The translations under genes were made by a program, and so were the position numbers. This document shows positions 10,976 to 22,444 of a stretch of 64,000 nt of DNA, in pieces. The stretch is from Porites lobata. Taxonomy: Eukaryota > Cnidaria > Anthozoa > Scleractinia > Poritidae. Within the stretch, counting starts at the first letter, position 1; every line of letters begins with the position of its first letter. The notes under the pieces were generated by a model, which did not search any database, was not told where the DNA came from, and saw only the letters and a program-made list of their open reading frames with translations. The DNA is taken from positions 2,417,001 to 2,481,000 of the forward strand of contig CALNXK010000040.1 of the NCBI GenBank assembly GCA_942486035.1, in the 5' to 3' direction.

Positions 10976-13900
10976 TTATGACAGCGTATACGGCAAAGTT
11001 GTGTAGGCGTTGTGTTCACCCTATTTGATCGTCCTTCGTTTGTAGTTGTTGTCAAAAGGAGTGATGATTGCAGGCTAATATGTGGTGTCGTTTGCTTAAT
11101 AACAGCCAACTTGTGTTATCTCCTATTATATCCTCATGACGCACATCTAATTGTTTTTAATACTGCATGGGTATCAATTTAATAAGTTAATGAAATGGCA
11201 GTAGTAATGCTGTGGTGAAAACAGCAAGTAAACACTGGCTATTGGAGAAAAAATATTTATTGCAAGTGAAATACGGTAACGAGAGCTTTTGTACTCGTTT
11301 TTGTACATAATCAAACTTCACAACTATTGTTTGAAACAGTAAGGTGGAAACATAATCACTGCGACACTCGCGCGCTTCGCCCGCGACGAGATTATAAACT
11401 CGCTCCTCTCGCGACCTTAAAGCCGCTCGCTTCGCGAGAATTACTACTTTCACAGAAAAAGTACAACTTTTCAATCTTTCAGACATGATTCAGTAGATAT
11501 CCGTCACCATTACAGTGTTGAGATATGTTGAAACAGGCGGGGGATCGGAGGAGTCACTCCTGGGAATTCCTGGTGCCGGGGTGCCGCCCGGTTATCCAAA
11601 TCCTCACCCTTTTTCAGACCAAAACTTCCGGCAACTTCCAAAGAGTTGAACTATTTCAAATTTTCGCTAAATCTTTTTTTATAATAGCAACTACGTCTAA
11701 CAAGGACGCATTTTAAGTCTGTCGTATTTCAGATAAGTCCCACATACACTTTTCTATAAAAGCGTAGTGTCGATGTTATTTATGTTTGATGTATATGATT
11801 CCTGTTACACTGGTAACAAAGAAAAAATCAGCTACACGTTTCACTTTGAGACATGTAGCCGGTTTTCTTTGTCTTCTTTTATTCAAATGATTTCAGGAAC
11901 CAACGTTTTAACAAGTCACCCGCGCCCATATTTTATTTGTGGCGTGGTCGCAGAATTACAAATTTAGATATTTGTAATTTTAAAAGCGTTCAGTGTTCAG
12001 CAATACGTAAAAATCTAGTTCACTTGATGAAAAATGCTATTTATGTGAAAAGATCACCGTTGCTATGGGTACATAATAAATCGCGCCTTTCCCAGCAAAA
12101 AAATATTTAAGTGAAATGGTTTGGCATTTCATTGGTGTTTATATAATAAATAGAACATTACATGACCACTTGGAGATACGAAATTTCTCTTCGAGTTTGA
12201 AAAATATTGGCGAGAACGAGTGAAATATTATTCAACGTAAGCCCAAGACCAACAAAACACCTTTGGAATCGTCTTCTTACAAGATTTAACCTGTGCAGTT
12301 AAGAATTTATTGCGTTCGACGTTGGGATTCCTGTGGTACTCAGGGGTGACCTTTTTCAACAAGCGTGTTTCGTCGTACGTCTGCATTTTCTGCGCCATTA
12401 CTGGGCTGCCTGTGCGCCCAGTCATAAAATGGGCTTTCGGTCGTCGGTGTCAAAAAGTGGTCTCCCGGGGGAGGGAAGACACGAGGGTCTGGTACCGAGA
12501 AACGATGTTCTCACAAATGGTTTCATATGAGTTTCTCTTGCACGAACCCTTGCACGGATACTTTTTGTACCTCGTCTGCGCTCCCCCTGAAAAACCCACA
12601 AAGCGTTGCGAACCTGAAGAAGGCTATTTGCGTTGTTCGAAGCGATTCGATCATGGGAGTCACTCTATAATTTTTTTATTGTTCGAGTTTAAGTCAGTTA
12701 GATGATGTTGGCGCTGGGAAACTCAGAGAAATGCTCGCGTTGCATTCAAACCGACACGCTGTTCACGGTAGGTTCACACTAAAAGATGACTGTGAGCGTC
12801 AGGTTTGGAACGCCGTGGCCGCTTCGTGAACTCAAAGAGAGAATTATCGATCGATGTAGTACATGAGCAATTAAGAAGCACAATTTATGAGCAAGGTATT
12901 TCACCAGTTGACGACACTATGGCTGAAGACTTGATTGTAAGCCTTCGTAGTCAGTGAAGCGAACAACTCAGTTGCCGATGAATGGCACTACGCACGTCTA
13001 TGAGCGAGGGACGTGACAACTTTGGCATGTTAGAAGACTGGCTTTTCCTTTAAATATTTCCTTCTATTTAATGCAACACACGCCACTTTGGAGGTCTAAA
13101 TTTCGGATACTGAGAATAAAGAAGACACGGTCAAAAATAGGGACCCTGAGAATTTCGCGCACAATGCACAAGTTTAAAGCTTCACCGGAACATCCCATCC
13201 GGGGGGTTCACAGAGAGCGACTTGAGGAAAATAGGAGCTATTACTGACAAGGTTTGGTGACTGAGTAGAGCATACAAGTGTAGCCCACGTCGAGGTTTCA
13301 GGGGGTTTGCTTTTGTTTGTATTTGTATCTTGCTAAGCTTTTATCATTAAATTTGTACATGATCTTGTGATCACAATTCTGTGTTTTCGCCCATTCAGCA
13401 AGCACGCTATATTGATGTCAGCATTAGCGAGTTTCAGAAACATGCCTTTGGAAGTTTTTTAGCTCTCGTGATGTTTCTTGATATTTCTTTTACCATTTTA
13501 TGAAGATGTTAACTGAGGTCACCGCAAAATGGACACTTAAAAAAGCGTATAATCCATTTATCTCGAAACATAACACACATGACTTATACGACCTTTATTT
13601 TCGTAAAGGTATTTTGTATACGAACGAACACAGTCAATGTGAGGGGCAAAAACAGCATTAATATAAATGAACCAAAGGGTTTTAACTAATATAAGGGTCA
13701 ATTATTGTGCATTGAGATGAATCGCTTAAAAAGAGAGACTTCGCTTGAAGATGTGATCAGAAGTAAATAAAGGCATAATAGTGCGTCACGTTCAGTCTTT
13801 TTAATATCCAAGGAGTCACTTTGAATAGTGTTTCCATATTGTTTAGCTGGCACAAAAACTTCGGACGAGTTATAAAGCGGCATAGTTATCTTCCATGAAG

Positions 13901-14401
13901 AAAAGTTAGTCTTGGGTGAGACAAACAGAACTGAAGCGAATTTTTAACTCGCATCGGTATCAGGTAAAAAATATTTTATCGATCGTTTCATCTATTTACA
14001 TTGTTTGAAGTGCGTGCTGGTGAACGCAACATGCGAGCGAGAAGTCTTGAAACATTTTTAGGTCTCAAAATGCAAAGGATTTTATTCCTTTAAGTTAGAC
14101 AAAAATACCATGAGGAAAATCTTAAGACTGAATATTTTTCTTCTTGTGGAAAAAATAATGCGTTTTCTTGTAGACTGTGGACCGCAAATTAGGATCGCAC
14201 TTTTCACAAACATGCGAATTCCGAAGTTCAGAAGCCAACCGACGATTGCGTTTTTCGCTGGTGTCAATCATCTTAACGGACCTCTTAAGGAAACAAAACT
14301 CTACTTCACGGGTTCAAAAGGTCATGGTTTGTGATTTGTGGATTTCGATCCGTTTTGTGTGTTTCTCTGTTTCAAGGTTCGTTGCTTTTGATCGTAATTA
14401 T
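10976..14401. other. Non-coding spacer, no gene supported
   Basis: The longest frame (12310-12705) shows no domain and no splice context. A palindromic GC patch lies near 11360-11430 (repeated GCTCGC/CGCGAG). Nothing else is recognisable. Confidence 0.4.
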
Positions 14402-15152
14402 GGTGTGTTCCTTTCGGTGAATCCAAAAACGGATTTTAGATCTAAGAACGGATTTCGCGTTCCTTTCGGCAATCCAAATCCGGATTTTTGATCTGGTGAA
14501 CCCTTTTTGAAAAAGGATTCATTGGATTTGAAATCCGAAGAATCCAAATCCAGATTAACGGATTAGTGATCTACGCTGTTCCATTCACAGTGGATCCGAA
14601 ATTAGTCAGATGATCCAGCGGTATTTCCAGTTGAAGTATTCCCATAGAGATCCATAGAGGCCGTAGAGTTTCCTCGTTGCTGTCATTTGCCGCAAAATAT
14701 CTGAAAACACTAGAAGATTGTTCCTGGTGCATTAAAATATCCATATACTAACCATTTGTCTCTAAAGATTGCTTGAAATCAGAAATAAGTAAAAGTAACA
14801 AATGGACTGCTATCTAACTACAAACTCGCTTGTAGACGAGACAGGCACTCGATCGTGTTAGATAAAAAAATCCGTGCTATGGAACTGGATCAAACTGGCC
14901 GACATTCTTTAGATAATTTTCAATTTTAATGCGCTTCTTTCTTTGTCTGTTTTATATCTTCCATCGTCGCTATTCGAACTGCCGACCACTAAATTCTTCA
15001 CGGTATAATCGCATAATTTGTCAAAGAGTAGAAAACACGTCATTTTTTGAGAGGCTGTCGTGCATATTGCACCCGTTGGCGAAAGGTTACCAAGGTTACA
15101 AATCCAATTTCGGATTTCACGTTCCTTTCGACCGCGAAATCTGAACACACCC
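14402..15152. mobile_element. Non-autonomous TIR DNA transposon, copy 2
   Basis: It is colinear with 4770-5485 over most of its length, sharing for example GGATTAGTGATCTACGCTGT and GATGATCCAGCGGTATTTCC. It starts GGTGTGTTCCTTTCGGTGAA and ends ..GAACACACCC. The right terminal repeat is shorter than in copy 1, having lost the inner GGATTCGCC part. No transposase is present. Confidence 0.75.
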
Positions 15153-17197
15153 ATATGATTGAAGGCAGCGATAAACACAATTGTGAAGGTGGCTTTTGAA
15201 CTGTAGAGTTCGCATGTTTGTGAAAAGCGCAGTAAAGTCTCCGTGCAGTCAGTGAGGCCCCTGGATCAGGCGGGATCAATGGGCAGTTAACTGTCTGTTT
15301 TAGTATACTTCTGGTTTTCATATAATACAGTATTTCTGTCTAGTGTAAATCAGCTCATTATACTCGTAGAACGACAACAATTTTTGTAATTTCCAGTTAC
15401 GTCACGTTATACTGTCACGCTATATTTTGGGGCACAGAGGTATTAGGGGAGGGGTACGTGGAAATAATGCAAATTGTTTCCTGCTTAGAATTAATGGCTA
15501 ACTTGTCTATTTTTATTCATAGTGGTGGAATTTAAAAGTTATTATACAGCCCCCACTTAAAAATGGTACTCTTTTTTTTGGGTTACGAAAGTCTTTGAAA
15601 AGGGTACAATGTTTTGAATGAGTTTAAGTTTCAGTCTCACATGAGGTTCTGTCGCATGCAATGGCTGCCGACAAGGTTTTATGGTAGCCTGAGTGTGTAT
15701 AGCCGCCCCCTCCCCTCAGAAAAAATAGCCCCTTGGCAGCCCAGTTAAAAATTGCCTTTCGGCGATTTTTGTTTTGAATAATTCAGCTCGCGTCATTTAC
15801 GTCATAAGCATTATTGTCATAAGGGCAACTGGCAATCACGTGCATCACTCTGGTTCCATCAAGGTCAACAAGATGATTACACGGAAATATTTGAGTTCGG
15901 CGAAAGAATGAACTGTGGAGTTGTTTTCTAAGTGGGTTTTATCACTGAGCTGATGATTCTGCTACACCGTTTTCGGTAAATGTCGTTCAAATCGAGCTGG
16001 AACTTCGTAGAAACGCACAAATAAAGACCAGGTAACATTTGTGCCGTGAGAAGTTTACCCGTGCGTTTGAGTCCATTTACATGTTTGTAGTTTAACCTCT
16101 TACATGCACGAAAAATATTGTGGGATAAATTAAGCTTGAAGAATTTTGATTTGTCCGCGTGTCAGTGCAGGTTGTTACAACTGTACTGTTGTGTAATGCT
16201 TTATTCACGTGTGATATATGTACGCGGACCATTTTGCATGACAAGTATCTCGCTCGCCGAAGCAAGCTAAGTTTAAAACATGTTAAACTGACCTAGATGA
16301 ACTTAAAATAATCATAAGATGAAAAGTTTGCACAATGACAAAAGATTCTGTCCGGTTTTCTGACATCGGTAAAAACCCAACATGTTTCTGTCGCTCCTAT
16401 GATCATTGTTTTCATTTCAAGTTGTGTCACGCAAGAAGCCAGGACTTTTTAACCGTAGAGGCTATCATTTTTTCCAAGTTTGTAGTGACATGTTTATCTT
16501 TTTAAAAGCATAGAACTGTTTACGATCTGCTTTACATTTTTATCGACCATGCATGCTTGAGGGAGAGTAAGACATGTTAAGAGTAAAGAGTTCAGTTAAT
16601 GACGGAGATATTGATGGTTTTCACAGTGACGTCATCAGATTCAAAGTCAAACAAGCGAGGTTTTACGAATTCTTATTCACATTAGGCTGAAGATAAATAG
16701 AAAATAAATCTTTGTACAAGTTTCCAGCCCCGAAGCATGATTCATTTCGAAAATGCAGCAACTTGAACTTCCGAGTTTTCACAGTGGGTGACACCAAAAT
16801 AGGAATGCTGTCTCATTGAAAAAAGTCATTCCTCTTGATTTTCAGCAGTTTAAACACTTCAAATATTAAAACCACAATACATCTAAGACAAACATCGTTG
16901 AGACGTTTAAGCATAACTTCCTTAAAATGCACCCTTCAGTAATAGGGGTGAAATCGGTAAACACATCAAAGGGTGATGTCTCTTCATCACATTAAAAAGC
17001 TTTTCCGTTCTTAAGATAAGATTGGTTTTCACCCAAACTGACCGACAAATTCATTATTTGAGTCAACACTTTGCATAAAACGCACTTTGTTGGATAATAT
17101 GCACTTTGTGTCATCAAGCAGTTTAAACCATAGTCTGTGAACATCCTCAGACATCCTGTTCGCAATCTTAAATCGATATTTCCATTATTTATTTCAG
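15153..17197. other. Spacer and presumed 5' region of the receptor at 17218
   Basis: No coding exon is recognised. It should contain the promoter and the 5'-UTR exon implied by the splice acceptor at 17196-17197, but I could not place either. Confidence 0.4.
17184..17197 (+). other. Splice acceptor before receptor coding exon
   Basis: A pyrimidine-rich run ends TTATTTCAG at 17197, 20 bases before the ATG at 17218. Equivalent acceptors precede the ATG of the two other intact receptors, so all three appear to have an intron in the 5' UTR. Confidence 0.65.
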
Positions 17198-17217
17198 GCC
17201 AATCAACACAAAAAAAA

Positions 17218-19860
17218 ATGACGAGGAAGAATAAGGCAGTGCTCTCCTTCATCTTAAGGCCGTCACTCCTTACTGTGGTGCTGTTTCTTCAACAAACAAC
17301 TTCTAATTGTGGGTATAAGATATATAAAGATGGCGACGTGATGATCGGTGGTCTCCTTAACATCCACTATTCTGAAACTGGTGACCAATGTAACAGGCTT
17401 TCTACCATAGGACTAGGAAACGCAGAGGCTATGATCTACGCCATTGAAAGAATTAACAAGAATTTCACTCTTCTGCCGAACGTGACGATCGGCTACGACT
17501 TAAGAGACTACTGTCGAAGCCAAGCATTGGCCATGCAGATAGCCTATGACTTCATGCGTGATGGTGATCCAGTGTGCATGTCTAATCAAGACGTCAGCTG
17601 CACTCCAAATGGCTACATTGCAAATAACAGAACTAAGTCCATCACTTCACTTGTTGGACCTTTCAATTCCGGAAGTGCGGCACTGGTAGGAAGCCTTCTT
17701 CAAGTTTCCGACATTCCCGCCATCAGCCCGAGTGCAACAAGCGATGAGTTGAGTTCGCAAATGTATAAGGACCTCTTCAGAACAGTTCCACCCGACCACT
17801 GGCAAGCAGAGGTCATGGCAGATGTCATAGAACTTTTTAACTGGACATACGTCGCGACCGTGGGTTTGGATGATTCCTATGGCCGAAACGGTATTTCGGC
17901 CCTGGAGAAAGAATCCTTCGACCGAAAAACATTTTGCATCGCTTTTTCTGAGTATATTCCACGGCTAGGAAATGGCTATAAAATAAAGCAAACTGTTCTC
18001 AAGATTAAAAGAAGGTCTGAAGTCGCAGTGATCATTGTTTGGCTTTCTGGCGGTTACGGAAGTGCATTTTTTGCAGAAGCAACTGCGCAAAATCTTGAAG
18101 GAAAGACTTGGATACTTAGCGACGCACTGACCGCGGGAGAGGCAGTATTTCTTCGCACTCACTTCAAAATTCTAAACGGCTCGTTGGGAGTAAAGCCACG
18201 TGACTATCCCACTCCCGAATTTGAAAAGCACCTTAAGATGATTACCCCTGCCAAAAGCATTGAAAGAGGCACAGACTGGTGGGAAGAGTTCTGGAGATTA
18301 CAATTCAACTGTTCAGCCTTGAAATCCAATGACCCTGGGGTCGCACCTTGCGAAGCAAATCTAACGTTACACCACGCAGTACAAAAGATTCGCGGCTCCT
18401 ATGTTTCTTATCTCATTGACGCTGTATATGCTACTGCACATGCCCTAGATAACATTTACCGCTGTTCTCTTACTATGCATAAAAGAGGAATGTGTCCTGC
18501 AGTCAAGCCGACTGTCAAGGGACGTGATTTGGAGAAATATCTCAGAAATATTAGTTTTGACGGCTTGACTGGCAAGGTGCGATTTGACAAGTTTGGAGAT
18601 CCTTTAACTGCTTTATACGACATTATAAACTTCCAGCTTGACTCAGCCACAGGTAAGACTCGAAATAATATTCGGGTCGGATCTTGGAACAAAAATATGA
18701 CGCCTAAACTCAAGATAGATTTGTCCAGGCTACGATGGAGAACTCTCTACACTCCGTTATCCTTCTGTTCATCAGAATGTTTGCCAGGTACCAGGAGGGA
18801 ATTCACGTCGCTATGTTGCTGGAACTGTGTAAAGTGTCCAAAGGGAACTGTCAGTACTGAGAACGGATCCACTAATTGCACAAAATGTGACTCGGAGACA
18901 AAATCAAACAAAGAGCAAAATAAGTGTGAAAAATTACCGATCATCAACATCACGCACACAACCGCCGCTGGAATCGCGATAACCTTGATGGCTTTGATCG
19001 GGGTTATTCTCACGTTGTTAGTTTGCGGCACCTACATCAAGTTCTACAACACTCCAATCGTCAAGGCGTCTAACAGAGAGATCTCTTTTTTGCTGCTTGT
19101 TGGAATCTTATCTCTCCATATATTAGCCGTCCTCGACCTTTCTGAACCCAGCCATTCACTTTGCACTGCAGCATCTTTCTGGCGTTATTTTGCTCTCAAT
19201 CTTTGTATCACGGTGCTCTTTCTGAAAACAATGCGAATAACTAGTGTTTTTGAGGTTGATAAAGTGGCGCAGTTGTTTGCTCCCTGTTACAAAACCTTAA
19301 CAAGACAAAGTGTGTTCCTTTCTGTCATGAATTTAGCCTCCCTTTGTTTATTGGTCCTCTGGATTTTTTTGGACTCTCCGAGGCGTAAAAAGATCATTCG
19401 CTTGGATGAGTACGTCTTTCTTGTGTGCAAACCTTTTGAAACAAACGTCGGCCTTGTACTCTTCGTCTCGGTCTGCGCTTACACATTAATTGTGGCTTTC
19501 TTGTGTACGTATTACGCTTTCAAAGCACGAGGGATTCCCGATAACTTTAACGAGACAAAATACATCGGCTTCTCCATGTACATTCTACTGTTATCATCAA
19601 TTGTATATTACCCTGTGGCGTTTACTACGTTTGAAAGCTGGTACGTAACACTTGTGTCTTGTTTAACAACGTTAATAACTTCGTTTGGCTTGTTAGGATG
19701 TATGTTTGGACACAAAATATTCATTCTGCTTTTCCATCCCAAAAAGAACACTATGGAAAGCGTCAGGTCGCAGGTGACGAATTTCTCTTTTAGTAATGTA
19801 ACAGTAAGCAGTGTTTTTCCTGCACAATTCAATGGAGGAGTACCTAACGCTTCTCTGTGA
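17218..19860 (+). CDS. Family C GPCR, amino-acid/calcium-sensing type (receptor B)
   Basis: This is an 880-residue plasma-membrane receptor encoded without introns. I chose the ATG at 17218 because a splice acceptor lies at 17196-17197, the residues after it form a signal peptide (about 1-30), and the longer frame from 17137 reads through intron sequence. The Venus-flytrap ligand domain spans about 36-505, the nine-cysteine linker 517-570, and seven membrane segments about 583-838, with a 41-residue tail. The loop disulfide cysteines C649 and C737, the NTPIVKASNREIS loop and a TM7-end GHK (usually FxPK) are visible. By alignment from memory with mammalian mGluR1, the residues that hold the ligand's amino-acid head group are kept: S153, S172-A173-T174, D193, Y221, D302 and K430. 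The arginine that binds glutamate's side chain is not evident, so the ligand is probably another amino acid or small metabolite. The family signals through G proteins as dimers. Confidence 0.95.
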   Translation: MTRKNKAVLSFILRPSLLTVVLFLQQTTSNCGYKIYKDGDVMIGGLLNIHYSETGDQCNRLSTIGLGNAEAMIYAIERINKNFTLLPNVTIGYDLRDYCRSQALAMQIAYDFMRDGDPVCMSNQDVSCTPNGYIANNRTKSITSLVGPFNSGSAALVGSLLQVSDIPAISPSATSDELSSQMYKDLFRTVPPDHWQAEVMADVIELFNWTYVATVGLDDSYGRNGISALEKESFDRKTFCIAFSEYIPRLGNGYKIKQTVLKIKRRSEVAVIIVWLSGGYGSAFFAEATAQNLEGKTWILSDALTAGEAVFLRTHFKILNGSLGVKPRDYPTPEFEKHLKMITPAKSIERGTDWWEEFWRLQFNCSALKSNDPGVAPCEANLTLHHAVQKIRGSYVSYLIDAVYATAHALDNIYRCSLTMHKRGMCPAVKPTVKGRDLEKYLRNISFDGLTGKVRFDKFGDPLTALYDIINFQLDSATGKTRNNIRVGSWNKNMTPKLKIDLSRLRWRTLYTPLSFCSSECLPGTRREFTSLCCWNCVKCPKGTVSTENGSTNCTKCDSETKSNKEQNKCEKLPIINITHTTAAGIAITLMALIGVILTLLVCGTYIKFYNTPIVKASNREISFLLLVGILSLHILAVLDLSEPSHSLCTAASFWRYFALNLCITVLFLKTMRITSVFEVDKVAQLFAPCYKTLTRQSVFLSVMNLASLCLLVLWIFLDSPRRKKIIRLDEYVFLVCKPFETNVGLVLFVSVCAYTLIVAFLCTYYAFKARGIPDNFNETKYIGFSMYILLLSSIVYYPVAFTTFESWYVTLVSCLTTLITSFGLLGCMFGHKIFILLFHPKKNTMESVRSQVTNFSFSNVTVSSVFPAQFNGGVPNASL

Positions 19861-20280
19861 CCCGAAAAATAAACACGAGAGATTCATGAGCTCATACATT
19901 CTTTGTAAATTCTGGTGTTTTTCAAAGAGAATTTCTCCGAAACTATTTGGTATATCGAGCTGAAATTGTTATGCTCTTTCAATATTCAGAAATTTCATTT
20001 TATTAGCTTCATCAGATAATGATAAGCCTATGCTAATGAGTCAAAGCTTTAAGAATTTCTCATGCTGGCTTGATTTTCAGGTGAATAAATTATGCCTTAA
20101 TAAAAAAATAGTTAGCTAGAAGATTAGGTCTCAAAATTGTAATTCATTTTTTGTAAATTTAAATTCAACAACAAAAACACGCGATGTTTTTAAATGTGTT
20201 GAACAGTGAGGATGATTATTCTTCTACAAAACTATTGTTCCCAACTTAACAGCAGGATTTATAGAACTGAAACATCAATT
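19861..20280. other. 3' flank of receptor B
   Basis: A+T-rich, no coding sequence. It probably holds the 3' UTR. Confidence 0.5.
20084..20104 (+). terminator. Candidate poly(A) signals for receptor B
   Basis: AATAAA hexamers at 20084-20089 and 20099-20104 lie about 230 bases after the stop codon. An earlier one at 19868 is only 8 bases past the stop and is less likely. No transcript evidence. Confidence 0.4.
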
Positions 20281-20288
20281 AATAGATA

Positions 20289-20980
20289 ACTGAAAAGGCC
20301 CTGAGCGGAATTTCATGGTTTAGCGAGCCGTGATGAGACAGCTTTGTCCCTCGGCCTCATTTAATGCTTCGACTACCTTTTTAGGCCTCAGTGATAGAAA
20401 CTTTCTTGCGGTAAGCGAGTGTTAACTATAGTGTTATGTGAAAAAAATCATAAAGTATAAGGTTGTAACCATCAGGATTGTCAGCTGCTAAACGACTCCA
20501 CAATTGTCAAAAAGGATCTACAAGTCGTCAGTTATCTCTTAACGTAAGACATGGGCCACTGACGAGCTTATATATTTCATGAAAAACGTTTATTTGATGA
20601 AGAAGGCCAAAACAAGTGACCAATACTTGGCAAAACGAGGGTGGTTTAACTCTACCACTCGCCGTTTGGTAATAACTCAATTTTAGGCCACCTTTTTGCC
20701 GTGCTTTGTAGCAAAATGAATGAAAAACTGAGCAAGAATAGCTGTAGCAAGGAGGAGATTCAGCCTTTGAATAATCTTGTTTAATGTTTGCAATTACTAA
20801 TCTACGTAGGGTGTTGTGTGCATGCATAATAAAGGCTTTAATCTTCATCAATATTGCTATCACGTTTGTGAACTATCTGTCTGGTTTTCATATTTTCTGT
20901 CAACACTGACATTCGTTTTTTTTTATTAAGACGAGATCCTGACACACAGTAGGTTCATATATAACAGTACCCAGTCTGAG
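20289..20980 (+). repeat. Paralogous non-coding block (copy 1)
   Basis: Colinear with 35278-35446 plus 38572-39110. Shared landmarks are the GGTTTAGCGAGCCGTGATGA segment, CTTGCGGTAAGCGAGTGTTA, AACCATCAGGATTGTCAGCT, the GTGTTGTGTGCATGCATAA region and TTAAGACGAGATC.TGAC. It lies directly downstream of a receptor and is probably part of an ancient duplicated unit. Confidence 0.75.
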
Positions 20981-20999
20981 TCAGCGCTTTGCGTAACGG

Positions 21000-22440
21000 G
21001 CTGCCATCTTGGATGAGTGTCAAAACTACTTCGGGGGCGGGCCGGGGCAGTATGGGAGGAAGCGTGAAAAATAGAGGAACTATAATAGCTGTAGTCACAC
21101 TACGCACTTTTACCTAGGTAAAATTGATTTACCTGGGGCAAATTCATCAAAAATCTCCCAATGTAAATTCATCTCGGGTTTTACTTTCACCTAGGTAAAA
21201 ATTTCTGGGAAGGTCAGACACACTACTGATATCGGCTCCCAAGGTTTTCATGCATAGTTGAATTTTATGGAGCGTAAATTCTAGAAGACACGATGCGCAG
21301 GCATCTAGCCGATCAAAGAGACATTTTTTTCTTTTATCTCGCTGTTATTTCGTACGCTAATTCAACGTGCAAGGTGAAGACAGGCGAAGACGTAGTCGAG
21401 TCGGGCGCCAAAAATTTCTTTCACCACGTGAGCTATGTCCGGTTCTGTCATCAAGACCTTCGCCGATGAGCGTCTATTGGCCAGCGACCTCGGGGTTTTT
21501 TTTTCCCCAAGCCATCGCAAGGGAAACCCTATTGTTCTCGAGACATATCCAAGCCCCAGACGAGAAAATTTCCCCGAGGTAATTAAATTACCCAGGGAAA
21601 AATAGATTAAGTTTCCCTAGGTAAACAGTCAACAAATCGTACGAGTTTACCTAGGTAAAAAGTTTGTAGTGTGACTACAGCTAATAACATTACTGCAGCT
21701 CGCGTTCAGGAGGCGTGACAGGAATTTCACGCCTTTTACCATTCATTAGTTAAGAAACTCAGCTGGCGATGAAAAACATGTCAGAGACATTCAGCATCGA
21801 CTACGCGTGTTTTCAAATATCTCCTTTCGAAACAGTGATCTTATACAGTTTCTGGGACATTCCTCCAAATAATAAAATCAGGAAAAGTGCACAGGTGAAA
21901 CATTTTCCTAATCGCAGTGCTAAGCATGCTCGCCTCACCACCGATTAAAACCTACGGTTAAACCTCCCGATGAAAGCTAGGCATTTCTGACAGGTCGTCC
22001 TTTTTGCGTCGGCGTAGCGTTAAATTTCAGTTCGTTTGGCAAAAACTGTGTTACAACATTCCCCTGACCGGGCTGCTTCAAAGGCATATTGGCTTATATA
22101 TTACGTAATTCATCTGCAAAATACCCAAAATCCTTCGTGTGTTTGCGCAAGATGTGCCTTATGGTAGTATTATGAAAGCGTACGTTTTATAGAAACCAAG
22201 GCTTGTCGACGACTTGTCAGTGTCGGCAACTTAAACTAAACCCGTTGTCAAAGGCAAATTAACATCCATTGTCTAATGACCAATCAAACGCACGCGTTGC
22301 GGGTACAACGCGCTCCGTGGACGCGAGCTGCAGTGATGTTATTACAGTCCCTCCATTTTTCTCGCCCCCCTCCCCCTAGAGCTACAATCCCCGAGGCCCG
22401 CCCCCCTCGATACATTTGAAAATGAAGATGGCCGCCATTA
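21000..22440. mobile_element. Long-inverted-repeat element, host of a nested insertion
   Basis: The left terminal region (21000-21087 continued at 21687-21725) and the right one (22310-22440, reverse complement) match over roughly 130 bp. Both read from a GCCATCTT end through a GGGCGGGCC patch, AAAAAT.GAGG.ACT.TAA, and TAACAT.ACTGCAGCTCGCG. The left arm is split by the 594-bp element at 21088-21681. The interior is non-coding. TAACGG flanks both sides (about 21000 and 22439), compatible with a target duplication, but the borders are approximate. Confidence 0.6.
21088..21681. mobile_element. 594-bp TIR transposon with TAATA target duplication
   Basis: Terminal inverted repeats of about 37 bp start GCTGTAGTCACACTAC at both ends and run into TTTTACCTAGGTAAA. 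TAATA at 21083-21087 and 21682-21686 is the target-site duplication. Palindromic ACCTAGGT or near variants recur inside near both ends (21111, 21190, 21616, 21650), as subterminal repeats often do. The short ORF at 21367-21582 is not a transposase. Confidence 0.85.
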
Positions 22441-22444
22441 ACGG

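Noticed and set aside
12310..12705. 131-codon ORF with several cysteines
   Set aside because: Overlaps other frames of similar openness; no domain, signal peptide or splice context recognised.
17137..17217. Upstream in-frame ATG extending receptor B by 27 residues
   Set aside because: It lies before a good splice acceptor and the added residues precede a complete signal peptide; similar artefacts occur at 44336 and 57487.
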